The position numbers were made by a program, and so were the translations under genes. A model generated the notes under the pieces. The model searched no databases. It was not told the DNA's origin and saw nothing but the letters and a program-made list of their open reading frames with translations. Source: Silene conica (Eukaryota; Streptophyta; Magnoliopsida; Caryophyllales; Caryophyllaceae). From it: a DNA stretch of 64,000 bases. This document shows, in pieces, positions 11,503 to 23,300 of the stretch. The stretch's first letter is position 1. Each line of letters begins with the position of its first letter. The stretch spans positions 75,195,460 to 75,259,459 of the forward strand of contig CM055317.2 of the NCBI GenBank assembly GCA_029255685.2. The letters are read 5' to 3'.

Positions 11503-12418
11503 TATAGGTTGGATACGAATGGAGGAAGTATGAGCTTTATTGTTAGAAAATATTTGATCTTGTTCATTAGTCACATTAAGAAGATAATTTTGAATTAACT
11601 CAGAAAAAATACACATAAGCTCCAATACTGTTATACCATGGTTGTGCAATGTTTATATACAAATGGATATATATTTCTATTTGTGCAACATATGGGTGCG
11701 CTCATTTGAAAAAAAAAATAATGGCTAACTAATTATGCGCTTAATTTGTTTTTACTGTTGTAATAGGACTAATAAACCTGGACAGTCGGACATGTTAGAA
11801 GGGTTGTGCTGGGTTGTTTGTTGACCGGGGTAAGGGGATAAGGCCCAAACCCATAATACGGGTTGATGTGTGAACGACTGCAGGCTAAGTTGGGTCGTCG
11901 GGCTTGGGATGTGGCAGCCTTGGACCGGCCCGGTTGGGCAAAAAGGATGTAGGATAGGGAGGATTGAGCTCGAACTGACCCAACTAGCTAATCATGTATC
12001 GTGGAAGGCGGGTCTGCGTTATGGGGAATTATCAATCCCAGACAACGAGAATAAGCTAGTGTAAACTAGACCTAACAAACGGGTCAATCGAGTCGGGTTT
12101 TGAGTCTAGTCAATTAGGGTTTAAGTTTGCAAGGATTCAAGCTAAGTCCGGGCAAATTAAGTTGGGTGGGTTGTTTCAAATTACTTCGGGACAACAATCA
12201 GTTCTCACTAACAAGATTTTGGTTAAGATGAACAAGTAGTTAGGAACTGGTTTAATTTGGATTTTGAGTGATTCAAATCCTTAATTCGAGTACAAATCGA
12301 ATTCTTCAGATCAAATGATTTTTTAGCAAATCTCGTGTAGCCCGAGCTAACCCGGCACGATGTCAAGCTCTATGTATTAATATTACAAATTACGCATTAC
12401 GATGTACTAATTAGTAAC
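11503..12418. other. Intergenic low-complexity region rich in GGGTCGGG/GGGTTG words
   Basis: Degenerate G-rich words (GGTTGGGCAAAAAGG, CGGGTCAATCGAGTCGGG) fill about 11760-12370. Comparable G-rich stretches lie at 7998-8250, 30190-30480 and 61000-61110. No coding frame is supported. Confidence 0.4.
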
Positions 12419-12718
12419 TACTCCCTCCTATTCTACATAACCGTCCCATTGTCCATTTCCGTCTATTCACAATAATGTCCCATTGTCTATTTTGAGTAAA
12501 TGTTTATACTTATTTTATTCACTTTAACCCACAACAATACCCCACCTTACATTGTCCTTACCTCACAACACTACTTATTTTAATGATTCTACCCACAATA
12601 ATAATCAATAATACATCTCTCTCTCCAATCTTCCTACCCCAACACATTATTTTACATTAAACAAATGAAATCCTTAATTCTCGTGCCCAATCCGCAATGA
12701 GTCAGTTATCAGGAATAA

Positions 12719-13086
12719 GGCCCTGTTCTTTTGGACTGAAACTTAACTGAACTGAACTGAACTGAACTTATAGAATCTGAACTGAACTGAACTGAACTTA
12801 TAGGAACTGAACTTAACTGAACTTATAGGAACTGAACTGAACTGAACTTATAGGAACTGAACTGAACTTATAGGATCTGAACTGAACTTAACTTATAGGA
12901 TCTGAACTGAACTTAACTTATAGGATCTGAACCGAACTTATAAAATACGAACTTTATTAACTTTATTTTAATTTAAGTTAACTATTATTATTATTATTAT
13001 TCTTCTTCTTCTTCTTATTATTATTATTATTGTTGTTGTTGTTGTTGTTATTATTGTTATTATTGTTGTTGTTGTTGTTATTATTG

Positions 13087-13162
<76 letters not shown>

Positions 13163-13775
13163 CCAATAGATGACATTGATAAAAAATTAGTCTAAACACA
13201 AGGTAATTTAAAATATTTTCAACTTTATATATAATGGTTTGTTCAAAGTTGATACATTATACTACAATTACATTACGATAAAAATAATTCACTATTAAAT
13301 TACAATTTTCTCTAACCATTTATTTTCTTTAACAATGGTGATGAAGAAACTGATTAATGGGAGAGTGACAATTGGTGAGGGCGAGAGCTCGTATGATGAG
13401 TTGTTGTTTTTTGGCATTAATGAGGATGATAGTGTGACATTAATTAGAGAGTAAAAGACGGGTAAATTATTAATGAGTTTTTTTTATAGATGACGTGTAT
13501 CGAATAATTAAAGCGAAATGTTTGTATCGGTTGTTAAAAATAATACTCCGTATGTAACTTTTCTTAATTGAGTTTGTATGAACTGAACTGAACTGAACTG
13601 AACTGAACTGAACTGAACTTATAGGAACTGAACTGAACTTATAAGAACTGAACTGAACTGAACTTATAGGATCTGAACTGAACTGAACTTATAGAAACTG
13701 AACTGAACTGAACTGAACTTATAGGATCTGAAGTGGACTTAAGTTAAGTGACTTGAAGTCCAAAAGAACAGGGCC
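12719..13775. mobile_element. Harbinger-type MITE with GAACT arrays, 1057 bp
   Basis: Perfect terminal inverted repeats: GGCCCTGTTCTTTTGGACT (12719-12737) and its complement AGTCCAAAAGAACAGGGCC (13757-13775). The target duplication TAA lies on both sides (12716-12718 and 13776-13778). Subterminal arrays of ACTGA repeats with TTATAGGA spacers fill 12735-12945 and 13578-13735. The centre has a long TTA/TTG microsatellite (12985-13163). It has no coding capacity. Confidence 0.85.
12985..13163. repeat. (TTA/TTG/TTC)n microsatellite
   Basis: About 180 bp of trinucleotide repeat inside the MITE. It is translated as poly-Asn on the minus strand, which is not a gene. Confidence 0.9.
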
Positions 13776-14194
13776 TAAGAGGGAGTATATACTAACGAAG
13801 TACTAACATGTATTCCGTATTAGAAAACGGGTACAAATAATCCACATAACTTAAAAAACAAAATAAAAAAAAAAGGAAAAAGCTTTCACTCCATTGAACA
13901 ATCGACAACGCAAATGCAAAACCACCTTGTTTTACAAAAACCAGTCATCTCAAAACCACATTTTATCATCAAAATCTCTGTCACATCTACCTTTCCCCCA
14001 TTACAACACTGACATTTTCGTACTCTCTTGACTCTTATTGCTTCAAATACTCCCTACATTACTCTTTCCCGTTAATATTTATTCACTCTTTTCCACAAAT
14101 AACACATAATATAACCCACGTAACCTTTTTACCTCCACAAATAAACCGTCTCACCGTGTAAAACCGTCTTATATTCTTTTCTCCCTCAGCATCT

Positions 14195-14322
14195 TTAGAT
14201 ATTTTCTCTCTCCTTCATCCCAGAATACTTTTCCTAGGTTCTAATATAAAACCAAATATCTGGGAGAACAGGCGAAGGGAGAGAAGAATAGGAGGAGAGA
14301 GAAAATATCTAAGAAACCGGCC
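14195..14322 (+). promoter_or_regulatory. FUL-like proximal promoter/leader with a 19-bp inverted repeat
   Basis: TTAGATATTTTCTCTCTCC (14195-14213) is the exact reverse complement of 14294-14312, which ends 10 bp before the start codon. Both arms are CT/GA-rich. A TATA-like TATAAAA lies at 14245-14251, between the arms. If it is used, only the right arm is transcribed. If transcription starts further upstream, the whole unit could fold as a leader hairpin with a loop of about 80 nt. Confidence 0.55.
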
Positions 14323-17300
14323 ATGGGGCGAGGTAGGGTTCAACTGAAGAGGATCGAAAACAAGATCAATCGGCAAGTTACGTTCTCGAAAAGGCGAACC
14401 GGTTTGCTTAAGAAAGCTCATGAGATATCTGTGCTTTGCGACGCTGATGTTGCTCTCATTGTTTTCTCTACCAAGGGCAAACTCTTTGAGTATGCTACCG
14501 ATTCATGGTAAATATTTTTTTTACTTCTATCTTTACCCTTTTATTTTCACTTTCCCTCCACCAACTGGCAACTGATGTCTAATTGAGTGTTTTTTATAGA
14601 AAAAAATCATGTGTCCTCCGACAGAACGGTACTCCTAATAACCATGCTACGGTCCTTCCGGAGGACACAAGAATTTTTTTTTTTATAATAGATCTAAAAA
14701 AAAGAGAAAATCCAAGTTGGAAATTAAAACATAATTTAATGTGAATAAAATAAAATAAAATAAAAAAGTGTATAGTTGAAATATATTTTTACCAAAAATT
14801 TACATTTTTATTTACCCAAAAAATAACAAAAAAGTAGACTTTTTTTAGAAATGAAACTAAAACCCTATTGAAAAATGAGTAGATCTTGTAGCTGCTAATA
14901 AAAGACAAAGTATTTTTATGGTAAAATGGTAAGTCAGGTGCTTTTCTTGGGTGTCTAAGAAATACTAATTTGGGGGGAATCATAATTTATAAGTATATAA
15001 AATATAAGAGTACAATTTTATTGCAGGTCATCTAAATAGTAGTATTTCATGATGAATCCTTCTTTTTTTTTTGTTACCGTGACTCTTCAACACCGTGTCG
15101 TGTCTTGCATGTGTGAAATGCGTGAATTTTCAATTTTTTTGGTCTAAAGTAAATTGCCTAAGCTAAGTCAAGTGTCTCGAGTAAAATAAGTTAGAATAAC
15201 CTTTTTTTTGGTATTTTTTTATAAAATTAAATCATGATTAGCTAAAATTAAGAAGGGTCGAGAAAAAAATGTTACGTTCAAAAACTTATCCAGTTGTAAT
15301 CACTTGTAATGATGATAATCAAGATTAATGGACATTCGGATCACAAGTATCGCTTGTTACAAAAATTCCTATATAAAATCGTTTTACATGAAATTGAAGA
15401 CTTGCTCCTCTTGCTAAATTTAATTAATTTCAGTGTTAGATCATTAAAATGCATGGATATTCCAAACTACATTCATGATTGTAAGGTTATTAACTCAATT
15501 TATGTTTAGGTTAACTTACATAAAAAAAAAATTGAACTATTCTGTCTTGGTCATAAATGAAAACAAAATTGTTCTCTTCATAAATGAAGAAGCAAATTAT
15601 TCTAAAATGAATCAGAAGAATTTATTTTGGGCGTCTCAAGATTGAAAATTAGCTAGTATCGTACTTTTTCATTTCGTTTTATAAATCGTTTTAGAAAAAA
15701 AAAAATGTTGGTTTTGTATGTTGTTTTACATTCACTAAATGCACAAATCAGAGTTAGTTTTCATGGTACAAAAACTTGGTACAAACACTAATTTCTCTTC
15801 TTATATTCCTTTTGCGAGGCATTTATTTAGTTGTTAATTTCATTTTAGTACATCTCATTTATTTGTTTATCTTTATATATATTGGATTTTTTTTTGTTTT
15901 TTGATTATCAAATGACACAACTGTCCTCTTATCATCCATTAATTATATTCATAATCGCAAATGATAATCGTCTCCTTCTTTTTTAATCTTTCTGTCAAAA
16001 TAAATGATAAACAAATGACCCGATATAGTCATATAGAGGAACCGTTGTTATACTTAATAATATTACAGCATTTTCAATGATTTTTCTTAATTCTCGTACA
16101 ACAAACTAAAACAAACACAGAGGAACTAGTCATTATACTTAATCAATACCGCGACGTTTATAATATCTTTAATGATTTTTTTCTTAATTCTCGCACAACA
16201 AACACAGAGGAACTAATCATTATACTTAATCAATATTATAATATTTTCAACACAAATTCTTATTTGCAACGACACTATCTGTCGCAAGCTTGTGACGGAT
16301 ACCGTTTTCTCTCACAAAATACCCACTTTTCTCTCTCTCCAACACTATTCCCGTGGTCCCCTTTCTCCCTAACTCATTTTGTATCCATTTTATCTCACAA
16401 AATATCCGTCACAAATGATGACCCGTCGCAAGCAAGTCTTACTATATTTTCAATGGTTTTTGGTAACTCTCTTTAGGATATACTAAAACGACTTATATAA
16501 AACATAGGGATAATTACAACAATAGTACAAAAAAAATGCACATGAAATATGGAGTATATCATTTTTGTATTACATGATTCTTTGTGGAAAAACTTGCTTT
16601 CAAATTTCACGTTTAATTTTATAATTGTACTCTCGTTGACCTACTTTGCCATGTCACCCTTTTCTAGGACCCATCCAAGTTTATTTTTATTCATTTTAAC
16701 TGATGTGGCTCCACCTAGCCTACTTAATCTCTGATTATATTAATGGACATTTTCCAAGACTAGAATTAGTATCTAAGTTTTTTAATAAAGTTTTTAAGTA
16801 TTATTTTAAAATTTTTGCATTATGGGCAAAAGTTTCTAAATTTATACATTTAACTATAAAAAATAAATATATTAAAACTCCAAAGAAATTACATAGAAAC
16901 CTCGATAAATGTATAAATGTATATTAGTTGTATACTGCTCATTATACAACTAAAGATATAATAATATTTGTGTGCTCGTTAGACTTGTACAAATTTTCAT
17001 TTGAGATTGATTTATGTTCAAGAAGACCGTTATACTATACAAGTAATTATAACGACTGTGTTTTAAGTTTAGACAATGTTAAGAGCTAACTCGGAAAAAC
17101 ACATGCAATGCCAAAGATTCAGCCTATTGATAAAAAGAATACAATTTTCTTATCTACATTCTAAATTACAAGTATTATTTTATAAGGTTTTTTATAATAT
17201 ATATTCTCGCCACAACTATTATCATAAAAATTAAAAAGTCGATAAAATTTATATCATAGAAAGTGTAGAAGCAAAATTAAGTATTGTGAGTGTTGAATTT

Positions 17301-20300
17301 CACAACTAGCTATTTAAATCTAAAAGAAAAGATTCATTTGTAGCCTAATATATATAACTAATTAACTATAGAGTAAACTTTATAAATTGGGCCAAAATCT
17401 AAAGAGTAGTGTTTTAAACAGAAAATTTTGAGATTTTCATAATGTTTTTTAGAAAGGGGACGATCTTTGTATCATTATTACATATTATTAAAGAATGTCG
17501 TTTCATTCGTTCTGGTCATGTGCAAATTTATTTTACTTTTCATTTTGCTTACCTTTCTAAACCATTTGTCATCAAACAACAATAAGTACAAATGATTTCC
17601 TGTGTTGTCATTGATCTCCATGGCAAGATCAGAACAAATTGTTGTGCGGAAGCGTGAATATCTCGTGTTGGACCTCTGCTGCGTCGGTGTCCAATGTCCA
17701 TAATAGTATGTTATTGTCCGTTTTGGGCCAAACTCTCACGCACGGATTTACTCTTGGGCTCCTTCCCAAAAGGCCTCGTACTATTATATTTTCAGGACAC
17801 TTATAAAGGTGATATTTCACCTTTACACTACCAATGTGGGACATGAATTTGTACCCTAACACAAATGACTCGACGAGTGAGTAACCACTACGAAAGTGAT
17901 AACTATCTCGAGCTCACAAAATTTGTCCAAACACGAGTAATGTTCCCTAAATCGCTCCAAACCCAACCCGATAGACCGCAATTGAGTAGAACCGAAATTG
18001 ACTTCACTAGGTCAACCCGAGATTAACCTATAACTGATATATAACAAACTGACACTTATCTTAACTTACCTACTTGTTCTAGTACTGACCCGTTACATCC
18101 CTATACTAAACTTACATTTATCTTAACTATAAACTAAAATAAATACACTTAGTCCAAAAAAGTATATTTGAGTTTTGGAGAAATTATTTTTAACTTTTAA
18201 GTAAATGATGTGTTTAGCCAAAAAATGTTTTTAGGTCCAAAAACACTTTAAAAAGTTAGACCAAACATACACTTAATTAAAAGTTATTTTAAGAGTTTTT
18301 TTGTTAGATAACACCTAACATTTACACTGTCTGTAGAAATAGTACCTAAAGTTATTTTTTTTGCCCAAAAATACCTAACATTTTATGTTTTTTTGTCAAA
18401 TAACACCAAAATCAATTTTCCGTCAAAAAATGTCAACATTCCGTCTTGACTAACGGTAGACTTCGTTTGACCTTATTTCTTCTTTCTTCCTTTTCCATTG
18501 ATGCTTCTCAACACTCACCTCTCTATCTCTCACAAAACTCCCTTCATCAATCTCCAACAAATTAATACATTATTTACATATCCAGTTTTGTTTATACGTT
18601 TTTTTGTCACAACAAAAATACCCATCATGATAGATTCTTAAATTATCCCCAAAGTTGTGAGCATAATTTTTCTTGTTGTCGAAAATACTCATCCTATAAG
18701 AAATTAGCAATTATAATGCAACAATACAGATTCTGTGACAATAAATAGTAGGGTTATTCAAATTAATTAAATCACAGTAAAACAACAATAGATAGAGGCA
18801 AATTAATTAAAAAATTAGGGTTATTCAAATTTAATTAATCACAAATTCTTAAAGTATTATGCTTTGAAAGAATCAATACAAGTACTTTATTAATTTGATT
18901 TTTTATAATCCAAAATGAAAAGAAGTATACAATTACATAGCTTTGATTATTCAGATGTCAATTACTTTATTAATTTGTTAGAGATTCATTATTTATATCT
19001 AAAAATGCAAATAATTTATTAATTTATTGGAGATAGAGAAGTAAGTGTTGAGATGCATCAATGGCAAAGGAAGAAGGAAGAAATAAGGTCAAACGAAGTC
19101 AACCGTTATTCAAGACGGAATGTTGACATTTTTTGACGGAAAATTGATTTTGGTGTTATTCGACAAAAAATATAAAATGTTAGGTGTTTTTGGGCAAAAA
19201 AAATAATTTTAGGTACTATTTCTACAGACAGTGTAAATGTTAGGTGTTATCTGACAAAAAACTTTTATTTTAATGTTAAATTACCTATTCGACCTGACCC
19301 AATAGTAATCTAAATCTAGTCTGACCCAATCCGTTAAAATTCGACATAAACTCTAACTAACCCAAATCCATAATTAACTCTATAAACACAAACCCCATAT
19401 AATCCGGTCCGCTTAAACCGACCATATAATTGACCTCCGGTCCGCTTAAACCGACCATATAATTGACCTCAGTAACCCAATTGTGAGCTCAACATACTGA
19501 ATAAGTGAATAACATACTGTATATAATACCTAAACAAACTTCCAAATCAGATTGCTTTTCCTTGTACTCTCCAAGGTGGTAATTTTCCAGTCACAAATTC
19601 TTATTTACATCCGTTTTAAATAAGAATAATTTACAACGGAGTCTTTTTCTTGTGCAAGTTAGGAGTCTTCCTTCTTTCGTAGGGTAAGATTAAGATTATT
19701 TACCCATTTATATAATGTGTGCTTTAATTTATTGAAAACAGCATGGAGAAGATACTAGAACGATATGAACGTTACTCATATGCAGAGAGACAACTGACTG
19801 CACCTGATCCTGATTCTCATGTAGGCCATTTACTTCAATTTTGTTATTTAACGTCTCACTTAAGATCGTTGTATGAATTATTATTATTATTGCGGAATTG
19901 ACCCGAATCATTCATTAATTACCCTAATAAGGAGTAGTATACTAGTATAAACTATAAAGTGTGTTTATCAGGTAATTTACGAGACTAATGACATTACAGG
20001 TTAGCTGGACTTTGGAGCATGCTAAGCTTAAGGCTAGACTGGAGATCCTACAAAAGAATCATAGGTATTAAACATCATATACTCACTTCTTTTGTTCCTC
20101 TAATTTAGTTAAAGTTTTTCCGTAAAATCCACCAAGGGTGGGTTTTGTTGAGGTCGTAATGAAATGAAATGGATTTGATCACTCGTGTTTGCCAGGGGTA
20201 AAGTTGGTTGACGTGGGTGGTAAAAGCATTCATTTCTTAAACAAGTAGTCATAGCTTCGATCTCGATTTCTAACTCTTAGTCCCTGTACTTTCTGGTTTA

Positions 20301-23300
20301 ATTTCAGCTCCTTTAAATTTTGTTTGGTCGTATTCCATCATATATTTTACTAATACAATAGCCACATTGCTGACTTGGCATCACATAAATTTTCCAAAAT
20401 CTGATTTGGCAGAAAATTAGAGTTGTACTACAAAATTTCAAAAAAAATTAAATATAACAACCTAACTATGGAATGGAATCAAATCAAATTTTAAAAACAA
20501 AAATATTATGGAATGGAATCAAATTTGCAGTAGCCAAGTATTATGGAATTATGAAATATTCTATAATTCCATCATATTCAGAATTACATATTATAGTGCA
20601 AGACGAATTTACACGTTAAGAGTGAAGACGTCCAATTTGATAAGAAACTATGAGTTATAGATCTTATAGTTATTTTATTTTTATTTTTTATTGATGATGA
20701 GGGGTTTAATCCCCCGGGCCCATGCATTTCCGCACCACCACATGGACCATGTAAGCCACCCCTTTGGGGGCTGCAGTGGCCAAGTGGTCATCGCCCCAGC
20801 TGGTAATCGAACCTGAGACCTCTCAACTCCTGCATTTCTGCAAACCTTAAGGTTTAACTCAGTTACCACTGGACTAACACCACTTGGTTATTGTTATATT
20901 TGTTATTAACTCAGAATAGTATATATTTTGATGTACAAAAGTTATAGTGTGAGACGGTCTTACTCGGTAAAACGATCAAATTGAATAAGAAAACTATGAG
21001 TTATAATTATATCTTCACCATGATTAAATCGTTATATCTTTACTATGATTAAAGATAATTATGTAAAATTTTGAAAGCAGACCCGTGAATTTCACAGGTT
21101 CGAACCTAGTTAAGTTTTATTTACGTTCAATCAATTATCTTCAGTAATCTTTTCACAAAATTAACTTTTAATTCAACTAAATTCACTTCACCTCACTTCC
21201 ACTCAATTTAGTTCAGTTAAACTCTATTCCAATTAATTCAATTCAGCTCGTTTCAACCGAAAAGAAAAGGGCCTATCTAAAGTGAATGAAAAAACCAAAC
21301 TTCGGAGGGGTATACCCATTCAGCTGTGTTTAACACCCAAGAAAAATTGCCCCAATTTTTCGGTAATGGATACTCCTAATCAATACTTCCTCCATTCCAA
21401 TCAATTTTATACATTTGCTTTATTTATGTTTCCCAATACTCGTCTTGTTTTTTTAATATATTTAGTTACATATTAATAAAAATTATAAAACTTTGATGTT
21501 AACAATGTACTCGAGAAGACAATTTAAACAAGATCTCACATGACTATCTTTTATGTTATATATTAGAAGTTGTGTAGAAGATTCACTCGACTTATGAATA
21601 ATGCCCAAAAAGTGAAATATATAGAATTGATTAGAAGGGAGGAAGTATAAAAAAACAGTTGATCATTGAAATCCGTATCTAATTAATATTCTCGATTACC
21701 TTATTTTGAATTACAAATTTCAATTTTACTTAATATTAGCAAAATAATTATAAAACATATCCGTTTATTAACTAACCTTAACTGTTAAAGAACCCTAACA
21801 ATTCAGTTAAATGTCTAATCTAACAATAATATAATACTCCCTCCTATTCAGCCTATTTTTCCCCTTTCTTTTTTACCTTAAAATTAAGAAAATGAATTTG
21901 GACTACACAAATCACCCTACCCCACATGAAATTGAATTTGGACCACAAAAAGCTTACCAAATAAGGAAAGAGGGAAGAAAACGTGATTATCGTCAATAAG
22001 AAAAAAGGGAAGAATAGGCTGAATAGGAGGGAGTAATGAAAAGAGAATTTGCTCGGGGATAAGAAGCACATACAAAATCACAAATATACAATTCACTAGC
22101 CTTATCAATATTAAACTAGTTTTGCTTATTTTTGGATCTTCTTTGGCTATTTTCTAATTAATTTTCCTTTTAAATGTAGTGGCGGCAATGTAATTAATAA
22201 ACATATCCATTTTTTTATTCTTCGATTTTTTTGTTTTCGACATAAAAATAAATTGGGTTGAAATATTTGTTGCCAACTTGGCAGGACAATTTTCTCCATA
22301 CAGTTAGAATCATATTAGAGCATCTCCAGTGAACAACTACAACATATTGTAGCTTGGTTTGCCGATTCAGTTTTTTAAGCTATTTTGCTCTTCGATCACA
22401 CACCGCTCCAATCGCAAGCTACAAGCCTACAACACTATCTATCTCTATGGGTCCCGCCATAAAATTTTTCTCCAATGAAAAGCTTAATTTTTTTATTTTA
22501 TTTTTATTTTTTTTAAACCAAACTACATGCTTGGTAAAGCTACAATGCTCATAAGAGCATCTCCAATGGTTGAGCAAAATGACTTGTTTGTAAATTATAA
22601 AAGTTTCAAGCTAGTTGCTTGACCATTGGAGAACTCCATATCAACTAGCTTAGTTTGAGCAACTAGCTTCATGGAGCTAGTAGCTTAAATGGGGCCACAA
22701 AGAGATGTGTGTCAATCAAATAAATGTATATATAATATTTAAGCAACAACTATTATAGCTTAACCATTAGAGGAACTTGTAGCTTAAAGGTCTTGTAGCT
22801 TAAAAATGTGATGTGGCAAGTTAAGCTGGTAGATTTGTGGCTTACCATTGGAGATGCTCTAAGCTACGTCATTTATTTCACACTCCAATGGTAAGCTACT
22901 TGCTTACAATTTTTATAAAATTGCAAGCAAGTTCCTAAAGCAAACCATTGGAGATGCTCTTATGATAAATAACATTTTGAGTCATAAAAAATTTAGAAAA
23001 TTGAAGATTAGAAAAACATTATATTATCTATATAATGCTTCGTTATAATTCGACGTGTATATAAACTATTTAGAGTTCTAATTAATATGTACATGTTTTA
23101 TGTTTTCTTTAGTTTGTTACCAATTACCATTTGTATATGCGTCAAAATAAACTGATAAAGTTGTTAAAAACACCAAGTTTAAGCAACAATGTATTAATAT
23201 AGGTAATAATTTTTTGTTTATATGGACAAAAAAGAAAGAAGATTTTCGTATAAAGCCAAGGTCGGGGTCTGGGCTCAATAGATCTTAGGATGCAAAATAT

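Larger units (their letters stand above)
12421..13785. mobile_element. Stowaway MITE split by a nested Harbinger MITE
   Basis: The left end TACTCCCTCCTATTCT (TA at 12419-12420) matches the reverse complement of the right end GAATAAGAGGGAGTA once the inner element is removed. The right piece is only 13779-13785 plus one copy of TAA, because the insertion lies inside the right terminal repeat. TA flanks at 13786-13787. Confidence 0.75.
20280..21273. mobile_element. Harbinger-type MITE (GGCCCTGTTCTTTT family) split by a Helitron
   Basis: The left part (20280-20337) starts GTCCCTGTACTTTCTGG after TTA and runs to GTTTGGTCGTATTCCA. The right part (21110-21273) starts TTAAGTTTTATTTACGTTC and ends GAAAAGAAAAGGGCC. 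Joined, the junction TATTCCA+TTAAGTTT aligns with TATTCCGTCAAGTTT in the reverse complement of the intact copy at 28881-29190. The right flank TAT no longer matches the left TTA. It lies in FUL intron 3. Confidence 0.7.

Noticed and set aside
11870-12064. 64-codon frame in the G-rich region
   Set aside because: It is a by-product of GGTTGGG-type low-complexity sequence; no domain.
12978-13199. 73-residue poly-Asn open frame
   Set aside because: It is the translation of a TTA/TTG microsatellite inside a MITE.
14252-14263. CCAAATATCTGG as a CArG box for autoregulation
   Set aside because: It has 8 bases between CC and GG with an internal C, so it does not fit CC(A/T)6GG.
14215-14421. Antisense open frame over the FUL start
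   Set aside because: It is a shadow of MADS exon 1 and its leader; no domain and no independent signal.
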